A DNA stretch of 64,000 nt from Edaphochlamys debaryana (lineage: Eukaryota > Chlorophyta > Chlorophyceae > Chlamydomonadales): NCBI GenBank assembly GCA_016858145.1, contig JAEHOE010000063.1:186001-250000 (forward strand). Direction: 5' to 3'. Under the pieces are notes generated by a model, which was not told where the DNA came from, did not search any database, and was given only the letters and a program-made list of their open reading frames with translations. The position numbers were made by a program, and so were the translations under genes. Below, piece after piece: positions 34,301-46,800 of this stretch (positions are counted from its first letter, which is position 1; every line of letters begins with the position of its first letter).

Positions 34301-37300
34301 GTGGGAGAAGGGGAGGGGGCGGAGGGGGGCGGGACAGCAAGGCGGGAAGTCCATCAAGCGTCAACCGCCCGTCTGACTTCAGCAGCCTCCAATCCCCCAG
34401 CACCCACCCCCTCACCCACCTAACCCCCCCCCCCCACACACACACACCCCACCCACCTGGCCCCGGTACACGCCCTCCTGTACCCGGCCGAAGCCGCCTG
34501 CGGGAGGGAGGGAAAGGAGGCGGGGCTTTAACGAGGTGGCAGTGCGGGGCTGCGCTGAGGTTTGTTGCTTTCCCTCCTGTAGCCGTCACACACTTGAGCC
34601 GCACTCCAAGTCTCCCGCCCCGGCCGCAGCGCACCTTTGCCCAGCACCACCGGGCGCAGTTGGACGAACATCGACGATTCGTCTTCCACCTCCGCCGCCT
34701 CCTCGGCCGCCAGCTCCATCGCCACCGCCCCCTGGTCCCAGCTGCAAATACCACTGCCGGATTGGTTGGCAGCTGCAATCCCCGATCCTGCCGTCTCCTC
34801 GCCCTGCGCTTCCGCTGCTGCCTCGCCGCTTCCAGAGGCTCGGGTGGGCGGGCGGGGACACACCGGCCGCGGCCCCGCTGGCTCGAGCTCGTCCAAGTGA
34901 GCGCCTGCTGAGGACCGGCCTGGGCCTGGGCCGTGGGCCTGGGCCTGGGCCTGGGCCTGGGCCTGGGCCTGGGCCACCTGGACCTGGGCCTGGGCCTTCT
35001 TGCAGAGCCTTCTCCGCTGCACCCTCCTCCTCAAGAGTGGAATCCAGGTGCGCAGGCTGCCACGAGGGAACAGGGTGTGGGCGGGGGCGCGCACATGAGG
35101 TTGGGGGGTAGGGACATGAGAGCCCTGTACGTCGGGGCTCAGGAGTGGGCGGGGCTAGGTGCGTGGTTCTGCTTCAGTGCACCACTCGGTGCCCCACTCG
35201 GCGACGCGCACGGCCGGAAGCTGCCGGGGTGCAAGACGAAAGGCGCAAACGCCGACAGACACAGACACTTCCGCTTCCAAGGCCAGGCCATCTAGGTCGC
35301 ACCTCTAGGCGTGCCTTCAGCCCAGCTGCTGCCGGCCCTGCAGCCGCCGTCGCTGAGCTCTGGGACCCTGCGGAGTAAAATGAAGGTCTCACGAGCTGGG
35401 CAGCTCAAAACAGTCAGCCAACTCAACTCTCAACTGCCCTGGGCTGGAGGATGTCAGGGACACGCGCCCCTGCCACTCATCCACCAGGACACCAGGACTA
35501 CTACCTAGAACCGGGGCAGACCCCTGTCTCTCACGTGGCCAGAAGGCCCCAGCGGGGGGGAGCCCCGCTTGAGAGCGAGGGCGAGGAACTCCGGCCGAGG
35601 CAGGTCGCGGGCCAGAGGGCAGGTGCCGATGGTGATGAGAGCGGGGTGACTGGGGCGAGACGGCGGCCGGCGGGTGGACGTAGCTGAGCCGGAGGACCTC
35701 CTCCGGGGCTGCTGTGAAGGGGGCGGCGTTTGGCGCCGTGCCGCTTTCCTCAGTTATAACCGGTGCCACGCCGGGTGCACTGCGGATGGGTACCGATAGC
35801 AGCGGGTGGTGAGGGGTTTCATGCGATCCATTCAAACGACAGATACCATGAACGGTGCAGCAGCGCTTCCAGCCTACCGCGTAGTCATCCCCGGTAAGGC
35901 AGGTGCTGGGCTGCCCGAGACCAGAGCGTCTGCCGAGCTCGCCCCGGGGGAGGGCGTCTTGGAGGAGGGCGGCACGTCGGGGCGCGGCCCCGGCTCTGCT
36001 GGCCCCGGCGGCACCCCGCGCAGCCTGGGCCACACGAGGGTGAAGCCCACCGCCGCCAGAATACACACGGCAGCGCCTGCGTGGAACAGGGCGGATCAGG
36101 AAGGGTTAAATGCGTGACGTTCAGCTGAATGAGTAGTGCAGTGCGCGCCCTGACCGTCCCGGCCCGACCCGTGGCATCCAGCCGGTGCGTGTCTTACCTC
36201 CAACGGCGCAGCCGACCCCTATGGCCCACGCCGGCACGGCGTATGGCTGCCCAGGCCCGGCTGCCTCCGGGGGCCCGGGAGCAAGCGCCTGGGGCTGCGG
36301 GGGCGGCTGAGACGCGCCCACGCCCGCGCCCGGCCCCGTGGGATCGGGGAAGAGGGGCGGCAGGCTGGTCCGGTTGCTGATCGCAAACAGCCTGTTTGGG
36401 GGCCAGGTCAGGGGTCAGACACCCTTGTTGAGGTGCATGCAGGAACCTCACAGCTTACTTATGCAAGAGCATACGAGCTGACGGAGCACTGCAGCCTGCC
36501 CTGTGCTTTCGCGACAGGTGCACGAAACGCGGTTTTAGCATGCATGGTGCATCCGGCTCCGGAACCTACTCACCCAGAGGCCCCAGCGTCGCGCTGCACT
36601 CGTCGGTGAGCACTATACGGTAGCTCGCCCATGAGACGCTCACGTGCACCGTGTACGACGCGGGCTGGGGCCTGCCTGGGGGCGCATGGGGGTGGGTTTG
36701 GGACGGGTTTGCTTGGGCGGGGTGGGCTAGCTACCGGAGTCAGAGCCGAGGCCCTGAACGGTTGAGCGCACAGCCCCGCGCGCCCCGCTTATCTCTCAGA
36801 CCTTTGTTGCCGCCCCTGCCGCCGCTTCGCCCAGTGCCCGCCCGCCCGGACCCCTTGGACTTCCATCTTGGATCCCGAATCTCACTCGTGAGATCCAGCT
36901 CCATGGCCGGCAGCCCCATGTCGTACACGGCCTGCATGGCGGGCCAGCAGCGCCGCCCTAGGGGCACCGTGGACGGCGTCGTTACGTTGAGGCAGCCGGG
37001 CTGGGAGGTAAGGAAGCGGTAGTCCTGCAGCCTCGGCAGATCAGTCGGCCGCGGCACGGCAGCCCAGTTGGTCTCCATCAGGCGGATGGGGAAGCAGTAG
37101 TCTGGCGGGGGAGGGCGGGCGGTCGAGGCGAGGCGAGGGGCGGGGGTACGGTATGCAGACGGAAAGAGAAGGCAGGGCCGTTTGCAGAACTGCCTTTCTA
37201 AACTGAACTGACTTGAATGTTTGAATCAAGGTCCAGCTCGCCGCACTCGGTCGAAGCCGCCTGATGCCCCCCTGTTCTGACACGCACCTCCAATAGTGCC

Positions 37301-38031
37301 CGTTTCTTGCGCGTGTAGCCGCGCCCCCACCGTTCCCGCGGGCGAGGCCTGCAGCAAATCGATGCCGGGCGCGCGCAGGAAATTGTCCTTGCCGAAGCGG
37401 TACAGGTGAAGGTGGCGGAAGGTGAGGACCACGTGGCTCGCGAGGACGACCTGTGGGCATGCGGCGTGGGAGGAGGCGGGGCGTGAAAGGAGGAGTGAGG
37501 GACGGAGGGGTTTGCCGGATTCGTGTGGTTTTGGCGACGTCGCCCCACGGGCGTCGAGTCGGGGACATCCTGTACCGGCAATTTGGTGGCAAGAGGCGCA
37601 GGCCGCCTATGGGTCTACGCGCTTTGGCTGCAACACCCCGTCAAGTGGTGTGCCGGGCGAGGAAGGCCGCGCTGAAAGGACCGTCACTCTTTTCCTCGAG
37701 GACCCTTCCTTGGGCTTGCCTTGCGTCTCGCAGGCATCGTCAGAAGCGGCCAGTCCTCGTCCGCGGCTCCCTCGATGGTCAGATTGCGGTCGAGAGTGTA
37801 GGGCACTGGAAGTGTCGCCCAATCCTCATCGCCGAAATGCAGGGAACGCACAACCCTCGCCAGGGTCACGTTGGAGTCCACGATAGCGGCTGCAAGCTCA
37901 ACACCAGTCCCGACCTCGACTTCGAGGCCTTGGGAGAGGGGCAGCGCCAGCACGACCATGAGCATTGCGAAGCCTGCCATCCCGCGGGCTCGCTGTATGC
38001 CGTCATGCCATAGTGTTCCGTTCGTTACCAC
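31375..38031 (-). CDS. Receptor-like protein kinase, TKL type
   Basis: Predicted single-pass membrane kinase. Exon 1 (about 37720-38031) gives a signal peptide (MAGFAMLMVVLALPLSQG) and the start of an ectodomain; it appears to end with a GC donor. Ectodomain exons follow at 37288-37450, 36886-37101 and 36574-36664. A membrane helix is split over 36198-36391 and 35878-36076 (AVCILAAVGFTLVW). The juxtamembrane region at 34.9-35.8 kb is Pro/Ala/Gln-rich with uncertain splicing. The kinase domain runs from 34635 leftward: glycine loop GKGGFGRV, VAVK lysine, HPNIVTLLGASL, HRDLKPGN, DFG, a 21-base exon (32318-32338) encoding AAYMAPE, then YSFGVLMWEM. All catalytic residues are present, so activity is expected. 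The C-terminus ends abruptly after DADPLRR, where related kinases continue, followed by LAALCQS and unrelated residues. The ectodomain resembles those of chlorophyte receptor kinases (LTIEG, VVLASHVVLTFR), but its ligand is unknown. Confidence 0.8.
34934..34975. repeat. TGGGCC hexanucleotide array coding Ala-Gln repeats
   Basis: Seven copies of tgggcc, with two more just to the left. On the minus strand, in frame with the kinase exon, they encode an Ala-Gln run ahead of the kinase domain. The array is likely to vary in length between strains. Confidence 0.75.
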
Positions 38032-39791
38032 AAGTCACTCTGTGAGCCGGGAAAGCGGCTGTTGTGAAAACTCCCTGGTTTTCGCGCGCGTTGACTTCGC
38101 TTGTGCAGCGTCGTTTGCGTCTGGCCTAATGCGATGTGTAGTGTATAATGTTGCACCCGTGCAATACAACAGGGCTCCCGCCTCAGAACGAGCAACACGG
38201 TGCATGGGGTTTTGGCACCGCCGCAGAGTACGTCTTAGACCAGCGTTCCCTGCAGGTCGAGCGTCCTTACATTCCTCTCTTCGTTGCTGCATCCATGCTT
38301 CGGACTCGCGGCCTTGTTCCCCGACACGCTCACACGAGACTCACGCTGTCTCACACCCAGCCAGTCCCCACAGCCGAGACGTCAGCCACCCTCGATCCCC
38401 GGCTGCATCCACCGCGCACTACCGGCCCCAACGCAGCCCAACCGCGATCAACTAGGGAGCCCTCGATAGGCACGCAAAGCTCCTGGCCTCAATCGTATGT
38501 TGGCCTCTGATAGCACAAGTTTGCCTGGCAAGTTAATGACACAATACACGGCAAGGCGCCGCTTGCCACCGCCAAAAAGGAGAAAGGGGATGTGTGCAAA
38601 GGCGCCCACGCAACCGTAACCTTCGGGAGCCTATCCGGGGCCGACGCCCCACAAACCAACGTTTGCTAATCATACAACTAACCTCAACCGCTCGCGGATC
38701 AGCCTGCACCCTGTCCGCCCAGTACCAGGCCTGCCTCCGAGTCTGTCCCGAGGCTCCGGCCCACAGAGGCAACCGCAGCCCGCCCCGCAAAACGCAAAGG
38801 GCGGCCGAAGTAGCGGTGTTCTATGCTCCATGCTGTGCCTACTCAGTGTGTTTGGAAGCCCCACTCACGCCACACGCTCCGTCACGCGCTCTATTTGGCA
38901 CAACACACGATGCAAGGCCGCACAAGACGGGCAGCAGATCCGAGCAGTCCTGCCCGATCCCCGCTCAAAGTCCAGAGCACCTGGCCCTCGCAAAGCCTTT
39001 GCATACAGAGCTTGAGACCGTGCCGGTTCAAACCTTCCACATGCCTACCCCGAGCGGCAAGTCAAGAGGCCGCAGAACGCAAAAAGAAGACTCTCGTTCC
39101 CTCCACCGATAGGATCTCACGCTCAAATCCCGCCTGAGCCCCAGCAGCCCTGCTGTCACCGCGCACCCACCACTGCCGCCAGCTGCGCACCTTGCAGCCG
39201 GCGCCACAGCCTCCTGCTCGCGCGGCTGTCGGGCCTCCTCGCCGCTAGCGCCTCCGCTCTGCTCCCCTCGAACGCGTCAGACAGACAGCTCCGATGAAAG
39301 CAGCTCGCTATCGCTCCACTGTCGCAACCTCTCGCAGCTCCGCAAGAGCGTGGGACGTGGCGCGCCGGCCGCGATCCCAGCCGCAGCCCCGCGGCCGCTA
39401 CTCCGGCCGGCTATCCCGGAGTTGCCAGCCGCCAAGAGCCGCCGGTCCCTCGCGCGTGAAAACTCCAGTGCACGATTCCGCTCAGCCGACGTCGCCCCTG
39501 CGCGCGCCGGGGCTGAGGCGCTCCGCCCTGCCGCCGGTTCGCAAGCTGTGTCAAGGCCTGCAACCCCCGCGCACGGCACTCAGCTGTGCCGCTGCCGACA
39601 CCCCCCACCTCCCCCAAAGCCACACCCGTCACACGTGACGGCGCTCCATGTGACGACGGCTCCCCGCCTCACGCCACTGCAGCCGCCCCGCCGCCCTCCG
39701 CCCGGCCCCGCCCCGAAGTCTGCCCACGTGCTCGCGCCCACGCACGTGCCCGTGCCCGGGCCCACGTGCGCATGGGCTCACGCACGCGTGC
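38032..39791. other. Intergenic gap of 1.8 kb
   Basis: Upstream region of the receptor kinase and 3' region of the BFN-UVR gene. No coding exon is recognised. The right end (39632-39798) is rich in CACGTG motifs. Confidence 0.55.
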
Positions 39792-39798
39792 TCACGTG
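39632..39798. promoter_or_regulatory. Cluster of five CACGTG (G-box) motifs
   Basis: Palindromic CACGTG occurs at 39632, 39725, 39743, 39763 and 39793; the last overlaps the end of the BFN-UVR coding region. In plants G-boxes bind bZIP and bHLH factors. Lying at the 3' end of a gene, 1.6 kb from the kinase start, they may be only local CACG-rich sequence. Confidence 0.3.
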
Positions 39799-42700
39799 CG
39801 GCGCTGCTCCGAGGGCGCGTTGGCCGAGAGGCGCTTGAACTCGTCCCTCAGCCGCGCCGCCTCGTCGTATCGGCCGTCGCTGAGGGCGCTCTCCATGGCC
39901 ACCACCAGGCGCAGGAGCTGGTTATGGGTCATCTCGTGGTAGATCATCTGGGTCGGGGGTGGGAGAGGGGAGGGGGGGTGATCGTTTGACACTTGGCCCA
40001 ATGCGTGCCAGGGTCCAGGTAGGAGAGTGGAGAAGGGCCGATGTGACGTTGGCTGGGAAGGACGCGGGGTCTATCCTGCAGCCGGCCGCGCCTGCCGTGT
40101 CATCCCCAACTCGGTGCTCGCAGCGCACATCCCGGCCACCATGCCGCCCTCACATCCCAGCTGTTCACGCCGCCTCCCCACGAGTTCCTGCAGCACCCCC
40201 GTCATCCACCCGCGTCTGAAGCATTGCGTGCACAGTGACCTATACTCCCCACCTGCCCCTTCCCTAAGCCTTTGCATGCCCGCCCGCCCGCCCGCAAAGC
40301 CGCCGGACTTTCCACGCCAGCCGCCTGCACCAAACGACATACCTCGCCCGTTCTTTGAATGCCCCCTGCTGCATGGAGTGGGCGTCCCGCTGCTTGCTGG
40401 ACCCCTCTGTCCTCCCCCTCCTCTCTCCCACTCCCTGTGCGGCCCCTTCAAACCCACCCCTCCCCGCCCTGCTCCATGGAGTGGGCCCCTGTCCTTCCCC
40501 GGTGCCCCCTCCCTCAGCCCCCCTTTCCCCCCTCAACCCCACCTGCTGCATGCTGTGGGCGTCCTCGAAGCGCTCCTCCTTGACCGCCAGGTCCTTCTGT
40601 AGCTGGTACATGACTGGGGTAGGTTGTAGGGGGGTAAGGGGGGGGGGGAGATGGGATGGAGGGTTGCCATTGGGGCCGAGAAGAGCACATCCAGGGACTG
40701 CAGCGACCCCAGCCCGAGAGCACCGGCCGCCCCGGCTCCACTTCCACGTGCCCGCTGTGAAACCCTGCCCGGTGCCCACCCGTGGGGTCCTCGAAGGACG
40801 CCAGCGTCTCCCGCACGCTCCGCACGATCTCGCTCGCCGTCTCGTTGGGCGCCTGCGGGTGTGTGTGCACACAAACATAGGGTCCCAACCCGGAGGGCTC
40901 CCAGCCACAGGCCCCGACCGCCCAACACAGCAACCGTTGGCAAGCCTTGTCCCGCTGCCCCCATCCCCGCCCCATCCGCGGCCCCCTCCCTCCCCTCCCC
41001 CCTCCGCACCGCGGGCGTGTCCGTGTAGTGCTGCGCCGCCGCGTCCGCGATGCGCTTGGACACGTACATGGGCGAGCCGAAGCGCACCGCCAGGTTGATG
41101 GCGTCCGAGGGGCGGGCGTCCACGTCCACCTGGGGGTAGAGGGCCGTGGGGGGGCCGTGGGGCGTGAGGTGGGGGCTGTACGGTACGTACACACATAGGC
41201 TGTACGGAACACACCGCGCCAGTCGCAGGCCACTGCGAAGGGCCGAGCTTGGGATTCCTCCCAAGCCATCCCCCACAAGCCGCCTTTCCTGCCCCTCCTC
41301 TGCCCTGCCGCTGCCTTTTGGGGCGGCATCGAGGCGGCATCGAGTGGGCATCTCGCCACACGGTCTGTACGTCGCAGCCCTGCCTCTAGCCCAGGCTCTT
41401 GTCCGTAACGTAACCACGCGTCCCAAACCCCTGCCCTGCCTCCGCACCTCTGTGCCTGGCTCCGGCTGCCCCGTGGCGTCGTTGACGTGCGCCAGGTGGA
41501 TGCGAGCGTAGTAGGTGTTGGCCACGATGTCGGTGATGCGGATCTTGGTCACACGGAACTTGATCTCCCTGTCAGGGGGGGGGAGGATGGGGGAGAGGGG
41601 GTTGGGCAGTGAGAGGTGCAGGGGGAGGGGGAGTGTGGTGGGTGCGTGCGGTGTGGTGCGGGGTGGGGGTGGAGGGGGCAAGGGTGGGTCGGTGGGATGG
41701 TGGGGCGGGATCTTGGTCGAGAGGAAGGATCTCGGCGGTCAAGCCAAGCTTTACTGCCCCGCACGGCTCATGGGCTAGGGGCACACTCGCCCAGGCTTCC
41801 CGCACGGCGGAACGATCGCCCTGGGGCGATCCAGGGCGCTTGGGCGGCATCTCGCTGGCAAGTGCCTAGCCCCTGCAGCGACGTCTGCGCGCTTCCGCGC
41901 GTGCATCATTTGTTGATGCATGGCCGCCGAGCCCAAGACCGAACTGCTGCTTCCCGACACCTGGCCTCGCCCTCGGCGAGTTCCCAACCGCCAGCCCAGG
42001 GCTGGAGGGAGCTAGCCTTGCGCAGCTCAGCTCAAGGGCTGCTGCCATGCACAGCTGCCACCACCCCGGCAAGCTTCGGGACCTCTCTTGACCCGCAGTA
42101 CCGCAGAGGTATACGTGTGACAGACCTCGGCAGCGCTATGTCGGCTCTGGAGGATGAGGCACGCGTTCTAGGACCCGGCGGATCCAACCCAATGCTCTTC
42201 GTGCACGGCGTGCACGCCTCCGGGGCGGTGCAAGGCTGAAGCGCTCCGCGTTCGCGTACGTTTGGGGAGATACTGGCAGCTACCGGGGGTATTGCGCCTT
42301 CGACGCACGGGTACCCGTCCCAGCCGGGCAACAGGCGCTCTGATCAAGCGCAGTGCACGGTCCGCCGACGTGGGAGTGCAGCATGCCTCAGGCCCCTGGC
42401 GCTGCCTCAGCCGTCCCCTTCTCATGAGTGGATAGCCCGCAGGGTAGCGCCCGCAAACAGGTCTTGCCGTGTGCGTTGTGGATTAGGCGAGATCAGTGGG
42501 CGGGCGACAAATGGTGGGACAACGAAGAGGCGCGTGCGTCTCACCCACCCACCACCCCCAAAGCACGCGTCACGCCCGCACCTGAGAATGTTCTTCATGA
42601 CGTCGTGCGTCAGCGGCCGCATCTGCCGCTGCTTGTTGATCTCCTTCAACAAGGCGTTGCTCTCGTTCTCACCTGGGAGGGAGCAACAGGGATGCATTCC

Positions 42701-43358
42701 GACGTGGCGAGGTGACCTCGAATATCACTGCTGACCTGCAACGCGGCCACCCTAGGCGACAGACCAGCACCTCCTCACCGATGTGTACAGGGAGAACGCG
42801 GTCCTTGCCGTCGAGAATGCGCAGGTAAACCACAGCCTGCACACAGAACAGTGATCGACGCTCATCCAAGTGGCTAGGCCTAATTCTGAGAGGTCCCCGA
42901 CACCGTCGGACAAGGCCAAAGCGGGTCTGCGCAAGCTCACATTTCCTGAGTTGACGCGCACTTGGTCCACCTGCGCTCAGCCCAAACAGGTGGCACGAGG
43001 CAACGTGCGACATCAGACGTGAGGGAGGCAGCTCCTTGTCAGCCAGAGAGCGGGCCTGAATGCAAAGCGACCCCGTTGAGGATGCGGAACCGCGCCTCAC
43101 CTTAACCTCGACGAATCCGTCCAAGCTGGGGTCGCGAGATGACCCAGAGTTGCCTGGCTCGTAGGCACGGGCCACCACGCGGCCGCAGCGCGTGCTGGGC
43201 CCCGGCGAAGGCCGCTGACTTGTCTGGGGCGCCAACGCTGGGGGAGCGTTCCGGCACCGCACCGGCGCCCCCAGAGACGTGGAACACACTGGGGTGGTGG
43301 TTGAGCGGGCAACGCGCCCAAGGGACTGGCTTGCTCGGCTGTGTAGCGCTGTGGCCAT
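39792..43358 (-). CDS. Bifunctional nuclease (BFN) domain protein with UVR motifs
   Basis: Homologue of plant BBD proteins (bifunctional nuclease in basal defence), with a DUF151/BFN domain followed by UVR motifs. Exons from the right: 43101-43358, 42941-42970 (only 30 bases), 42779-42836, 42582-42671, 41448-41568, 41010-41129, 40780-40852, 40543-40613 and 39792-39947. Every junction keeps frame. The BFN core shows VVYLRILDGKDRVLPVHIGE, MRPLTHDVMKNIL, NTYYARIHLA and DVDARPSDAINLAVR. The UVR motifs are KEERFEDAHSMQQ and SDGRYDEAARLRDEFKRL. The Arg/Ser/Thr-rich N-terminus (MATALHSRASQSLGRVARS) fits a plastid transit peptide, although plant BBDs are also reported elsewhere in the cell. The gene runs divergently from the importin gene. 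Confidence 0.92.
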
Positions 43359-43817
43359 GATGCCCAGTTTAGGGTTTGGCTACGCTTTTCCCGGTTGTGG
43401 GTGCCCTCGCAGAACGGTTCTGGGGTCTGGGCCGGGGTCTGGGCAACGCTAGAGATGCGCTCTTGAGCTTCGACCGCGCAAGCTTGCAGAAAAAGGGGCA
43501 ACGACCTTGCGGGCAAACCGGCAAGCCCGGAACTGCCTCTAACCTAGGGCAAAGAGAGTGTGGTGTGGGTGATACTATGTGTGTGGGTGGAGGGCGGGCG
43601 AGCCGGGCCAAAGGCGGGATGCCCGGCCCGATCTCGCAAATGCCGCGGCGGGTGCAACACCCGAGCGTTCTGCGCAGCCCAATTGCAGACACACACCACG
43701 GCACTCAGCCATAGCTGCTGCTGCGGCACGCGAGCTTGTGGGATAAGCACCGGCGTCAGTTCAAATAGCCGCTAGACAGCCGGACGCGCTCTTCCCTGCA
43801 GCACGGAGCTCGCAGCC
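43359..43817. promoter_or_regulatory. Divergent promoter region between BFN-UVR and importin
   Basis: Only 459 bases separate the two start codons, which point away from each other, so both promoters must lie here or overlap the first exons. Composition is more balanced than in the introns around it. No TATA box is clear. Confidence 0.6.
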
Positions 43818-46800
43818 ATGAGCGCGGCTCAGATTCAGGTCATCCTCTCTAGCCCCGAGAGCTTTGCGGGGCTTATCGGGAACACGCTGTCCCAGGACAA
43901 CGCGACTCGCCGAAATGCCGAGGACGTCTATGGCCAGCTCAAGACGCAGCGGCCAGACGCGTGCTGCACCAACCTGCTGACACTGATGCGGTCCTCTGGG
44001 GATGCCCGGGTCCGCGCTACGTGTGCCCTGTACCTTCGGAAGGTGGGGCGTGCGCGCCTCAAGAATTGGCGGGAACAGCACCCCTCCCGGCCCCTCAGCT
44101 GCCCAAGCACCGGTGCCTCCAGGGACTGTATCGCTCGGTACTGCAAACCTAAATCACAAAAGCAGAACAGTGCGGGCTCATCAGCTTCAGACTGTCCCCA
44201 CGTGACCGGCTTGCGCCCCATCCCTGCCCCCAGTTCTTCAAGTCGGGCCCCAAGAGCGGCTGGGAGCACCTCAACCGCACCACCAAGGTACGCTCCCAAG
44301 CACATACGCCCTCGGTGCTTACACTCGCATACAGACTTTGCTTGCCGTCTGGCTATCACGGGGGACAGTGCCCCCCTCCGTCTCACCCGCCTCCTTTCCG
44401 CCCTGCCAAGCTGCCGGCCTGCTCCCACCCCTGGCCCCGGCCCTCCGTCAGCTGCACCCCTTGTTCACACCTTCCGCCTCCTCAAACCCCCAGTCCCCTC
44501 GCCCCCTAATCCACCCCCCCAGACCCTGGTCAAGCGGGAGATGCTGGCGGCCCTGGCTGCGGAGCCGGACCGCTCCGTGGCCAAGCAGGCGGCGGACGCA
44601 GTGGTGGAGCTGGGCACGCAGGTGGGTGGGCTGACGGGTGGTTGGGCTGAGAGGTGGGTGGGGTATCGGAAGTGTGGCCGGCCGGCAATGCAACAGATGA
44701 TAGGTGGGGTGGTGGAGCTAGGCACACAGGTGGGTGGGCTGAGGGGTGGGTTACTGGAAGTGTGGCTGGTGGGAGCTGGGTACACAGGTGGGCCCCGCGT
44801 TCGCCGTGGGCTGACCTCTGGGGTACTAGTAGTGTCGCTGGGCACACAGGTGGGTGGGCTGACGATCGGGGTGGGTGGTGCTGGGACGAGGGGTGGGTGG
44901 CGTGCATAGAGGAAAGAAGGGTAGTGGTGAGGCCAAGGCATTGCCCTAGCGGGTACAAGCGGTGCCTCCTTCGGCCGCCTGTCGGTGCCTCCGTCGGCCT
45001 CTCCTTGGGGCTCCGGACACCGCACGGTCGAGCAGCGTGTGCTTGTTGCCCACCTGCTGCCCCCCTTCCCCGCCCCCCTTCCCCGCCCCCCTTCCCCGCC
45101 CCCAGCTCTTTGACGAGCCCGCGGCGGGCGCCGGCAAGAAGCGGCGCGGGGGCGGCGGCCAGCCTCAGGCTGGGTGGCCCGAGCTGCTGGGCTCGCTGCA
45201 GGGCTGGATGCAGGGCACCGCGGGGGCTGTGTCTGAGGTGACGCGGGAGGCGGCGCTGCAGGTGGGGGTGTGTGTGGCAAGGGGGGCTGGGGAGGGGGAA
45301 GGGGAGGGGAGGTCGGATGGGAGGCGAGGTGGCGCTGCAGGTTTGTGGATGGCTGCTCGCTTGGGCCGAGGGAAGCGTAGGCGCGGTGAATCGCCGGCCC
45401 GTCTGCAGCTGTGTGTATGGGAAGGGGGCGGGGCTGCGGGGCTGCTGGACAGTACGGGGGAACCGATGTTTGGAAGGGGGAGAGACAACGAGTCCCCAAA
45501 GCAGCATGGCCGCCATTCCCACAGCAACACACACCAGGCCAGCTTTTACACGAGCAGCCCCTCACATCAGGCCGGCCCCATCGCCCCCTGTGCGTCCCGG
45601 CCACCCATGCTCGAACCCCCGCCCAAACACCTCTCAACCCCCACTACCCCCACCCACCCCCAGGTGGTTGCCGGCATGGCGGTCCACATGCGCCCCTGGG
45701 CTGCCCAGCTGGCCCCCGTGGTGGCCGCCTGCCTGGCCTCGGGGCAGCCGGCGGTGGCGGTGGCGGCGCTGCACGTGGTCGCCGAGTTCCTGCAGGTACG
45801 GCTGTGTCCTTTGTGTGCTATACGGCAGTGTGCTGTGCGCTTTACGGTTGATTGCGGTGCTGTGTGCTGTGACCCTACTCGCGCACCCACGCCTTTACCG
45901 CCTGGACCCTACCCCACCCCATTCCACCCCCCTGCCCCCCAGGTTCTCTCCAAGCCCGCCGAGCTGCGCCCCTACCAGTCCGCCCTCGCGGGGGCCCTGG
46001 CGGCGCTGCAGGGGGCGCTGGCGGCAGGGAACCTGGAGGCGGCGGAGCAGCTGCTGCTGGGGCTGATCAAGGTGGGACGGAAGGGCAAGGGGGCTTGGGT
46101 TCGAGTGTCGAGACCGGCAGTGGGCGGGGGCCTCGGAGGGTGCGATGCAGCTGCGACTGGGGCTGATCAAGGGGGGGCAGAAGGGGGGGGAAGGGGAAGG
46201 GGGCAGACCGGCTGCGATGGGGCCTTGGCAGGAGGTGACATTGGGAGGACCTCGGGGGGGACATTGTGGGGTCAGGGAAGCTGCTGCTGCTGGGGCTGAT
46301 GAAGGGGGGTGGGGTTGGAGGGGCTTGCGGGTGTAGGTGGTGCACGAGAGGGTGTGCTCGGGTGTTGGGAGTGGAGGGGGAGTCCACCCCACCAACCCGC
46401 CCACCTCTCCCACGGGGGTGGGGAAGGGTTGTCAGGGCCGAAGTGGGAAGGCGCAGGCTTGGGTCTGTCCCACCTTTCTCCCCACCTCCTCATCCTCCCC
46501 TCCCACCCCAGACCGCCGAGTGCGAGCCCGGCCTGTGGCAGCCGCACCTCCGCACCGCCGTGCCCGGCATGCTGGGCCTGGCTGGGCCCGGCCCGGCCCT
46601 GCCCGGGGGCCTGGCCCTGCCCGAGGACCACCGCAAGCTGGCGGCCGAGTTCGTACTCACGCTCACCGACATCAAGCCGCAGATGATGATGGTGGGGTGG
46701 GGGCATGAGGGCCTGAGGGGAGGGTTATGTGAAGGGCTCGTTTGTGTGAGCCGGGAAACGTAGGCGCGGGTTGTGTGGGCTTCGTGTGGGTTTCGTGTGG

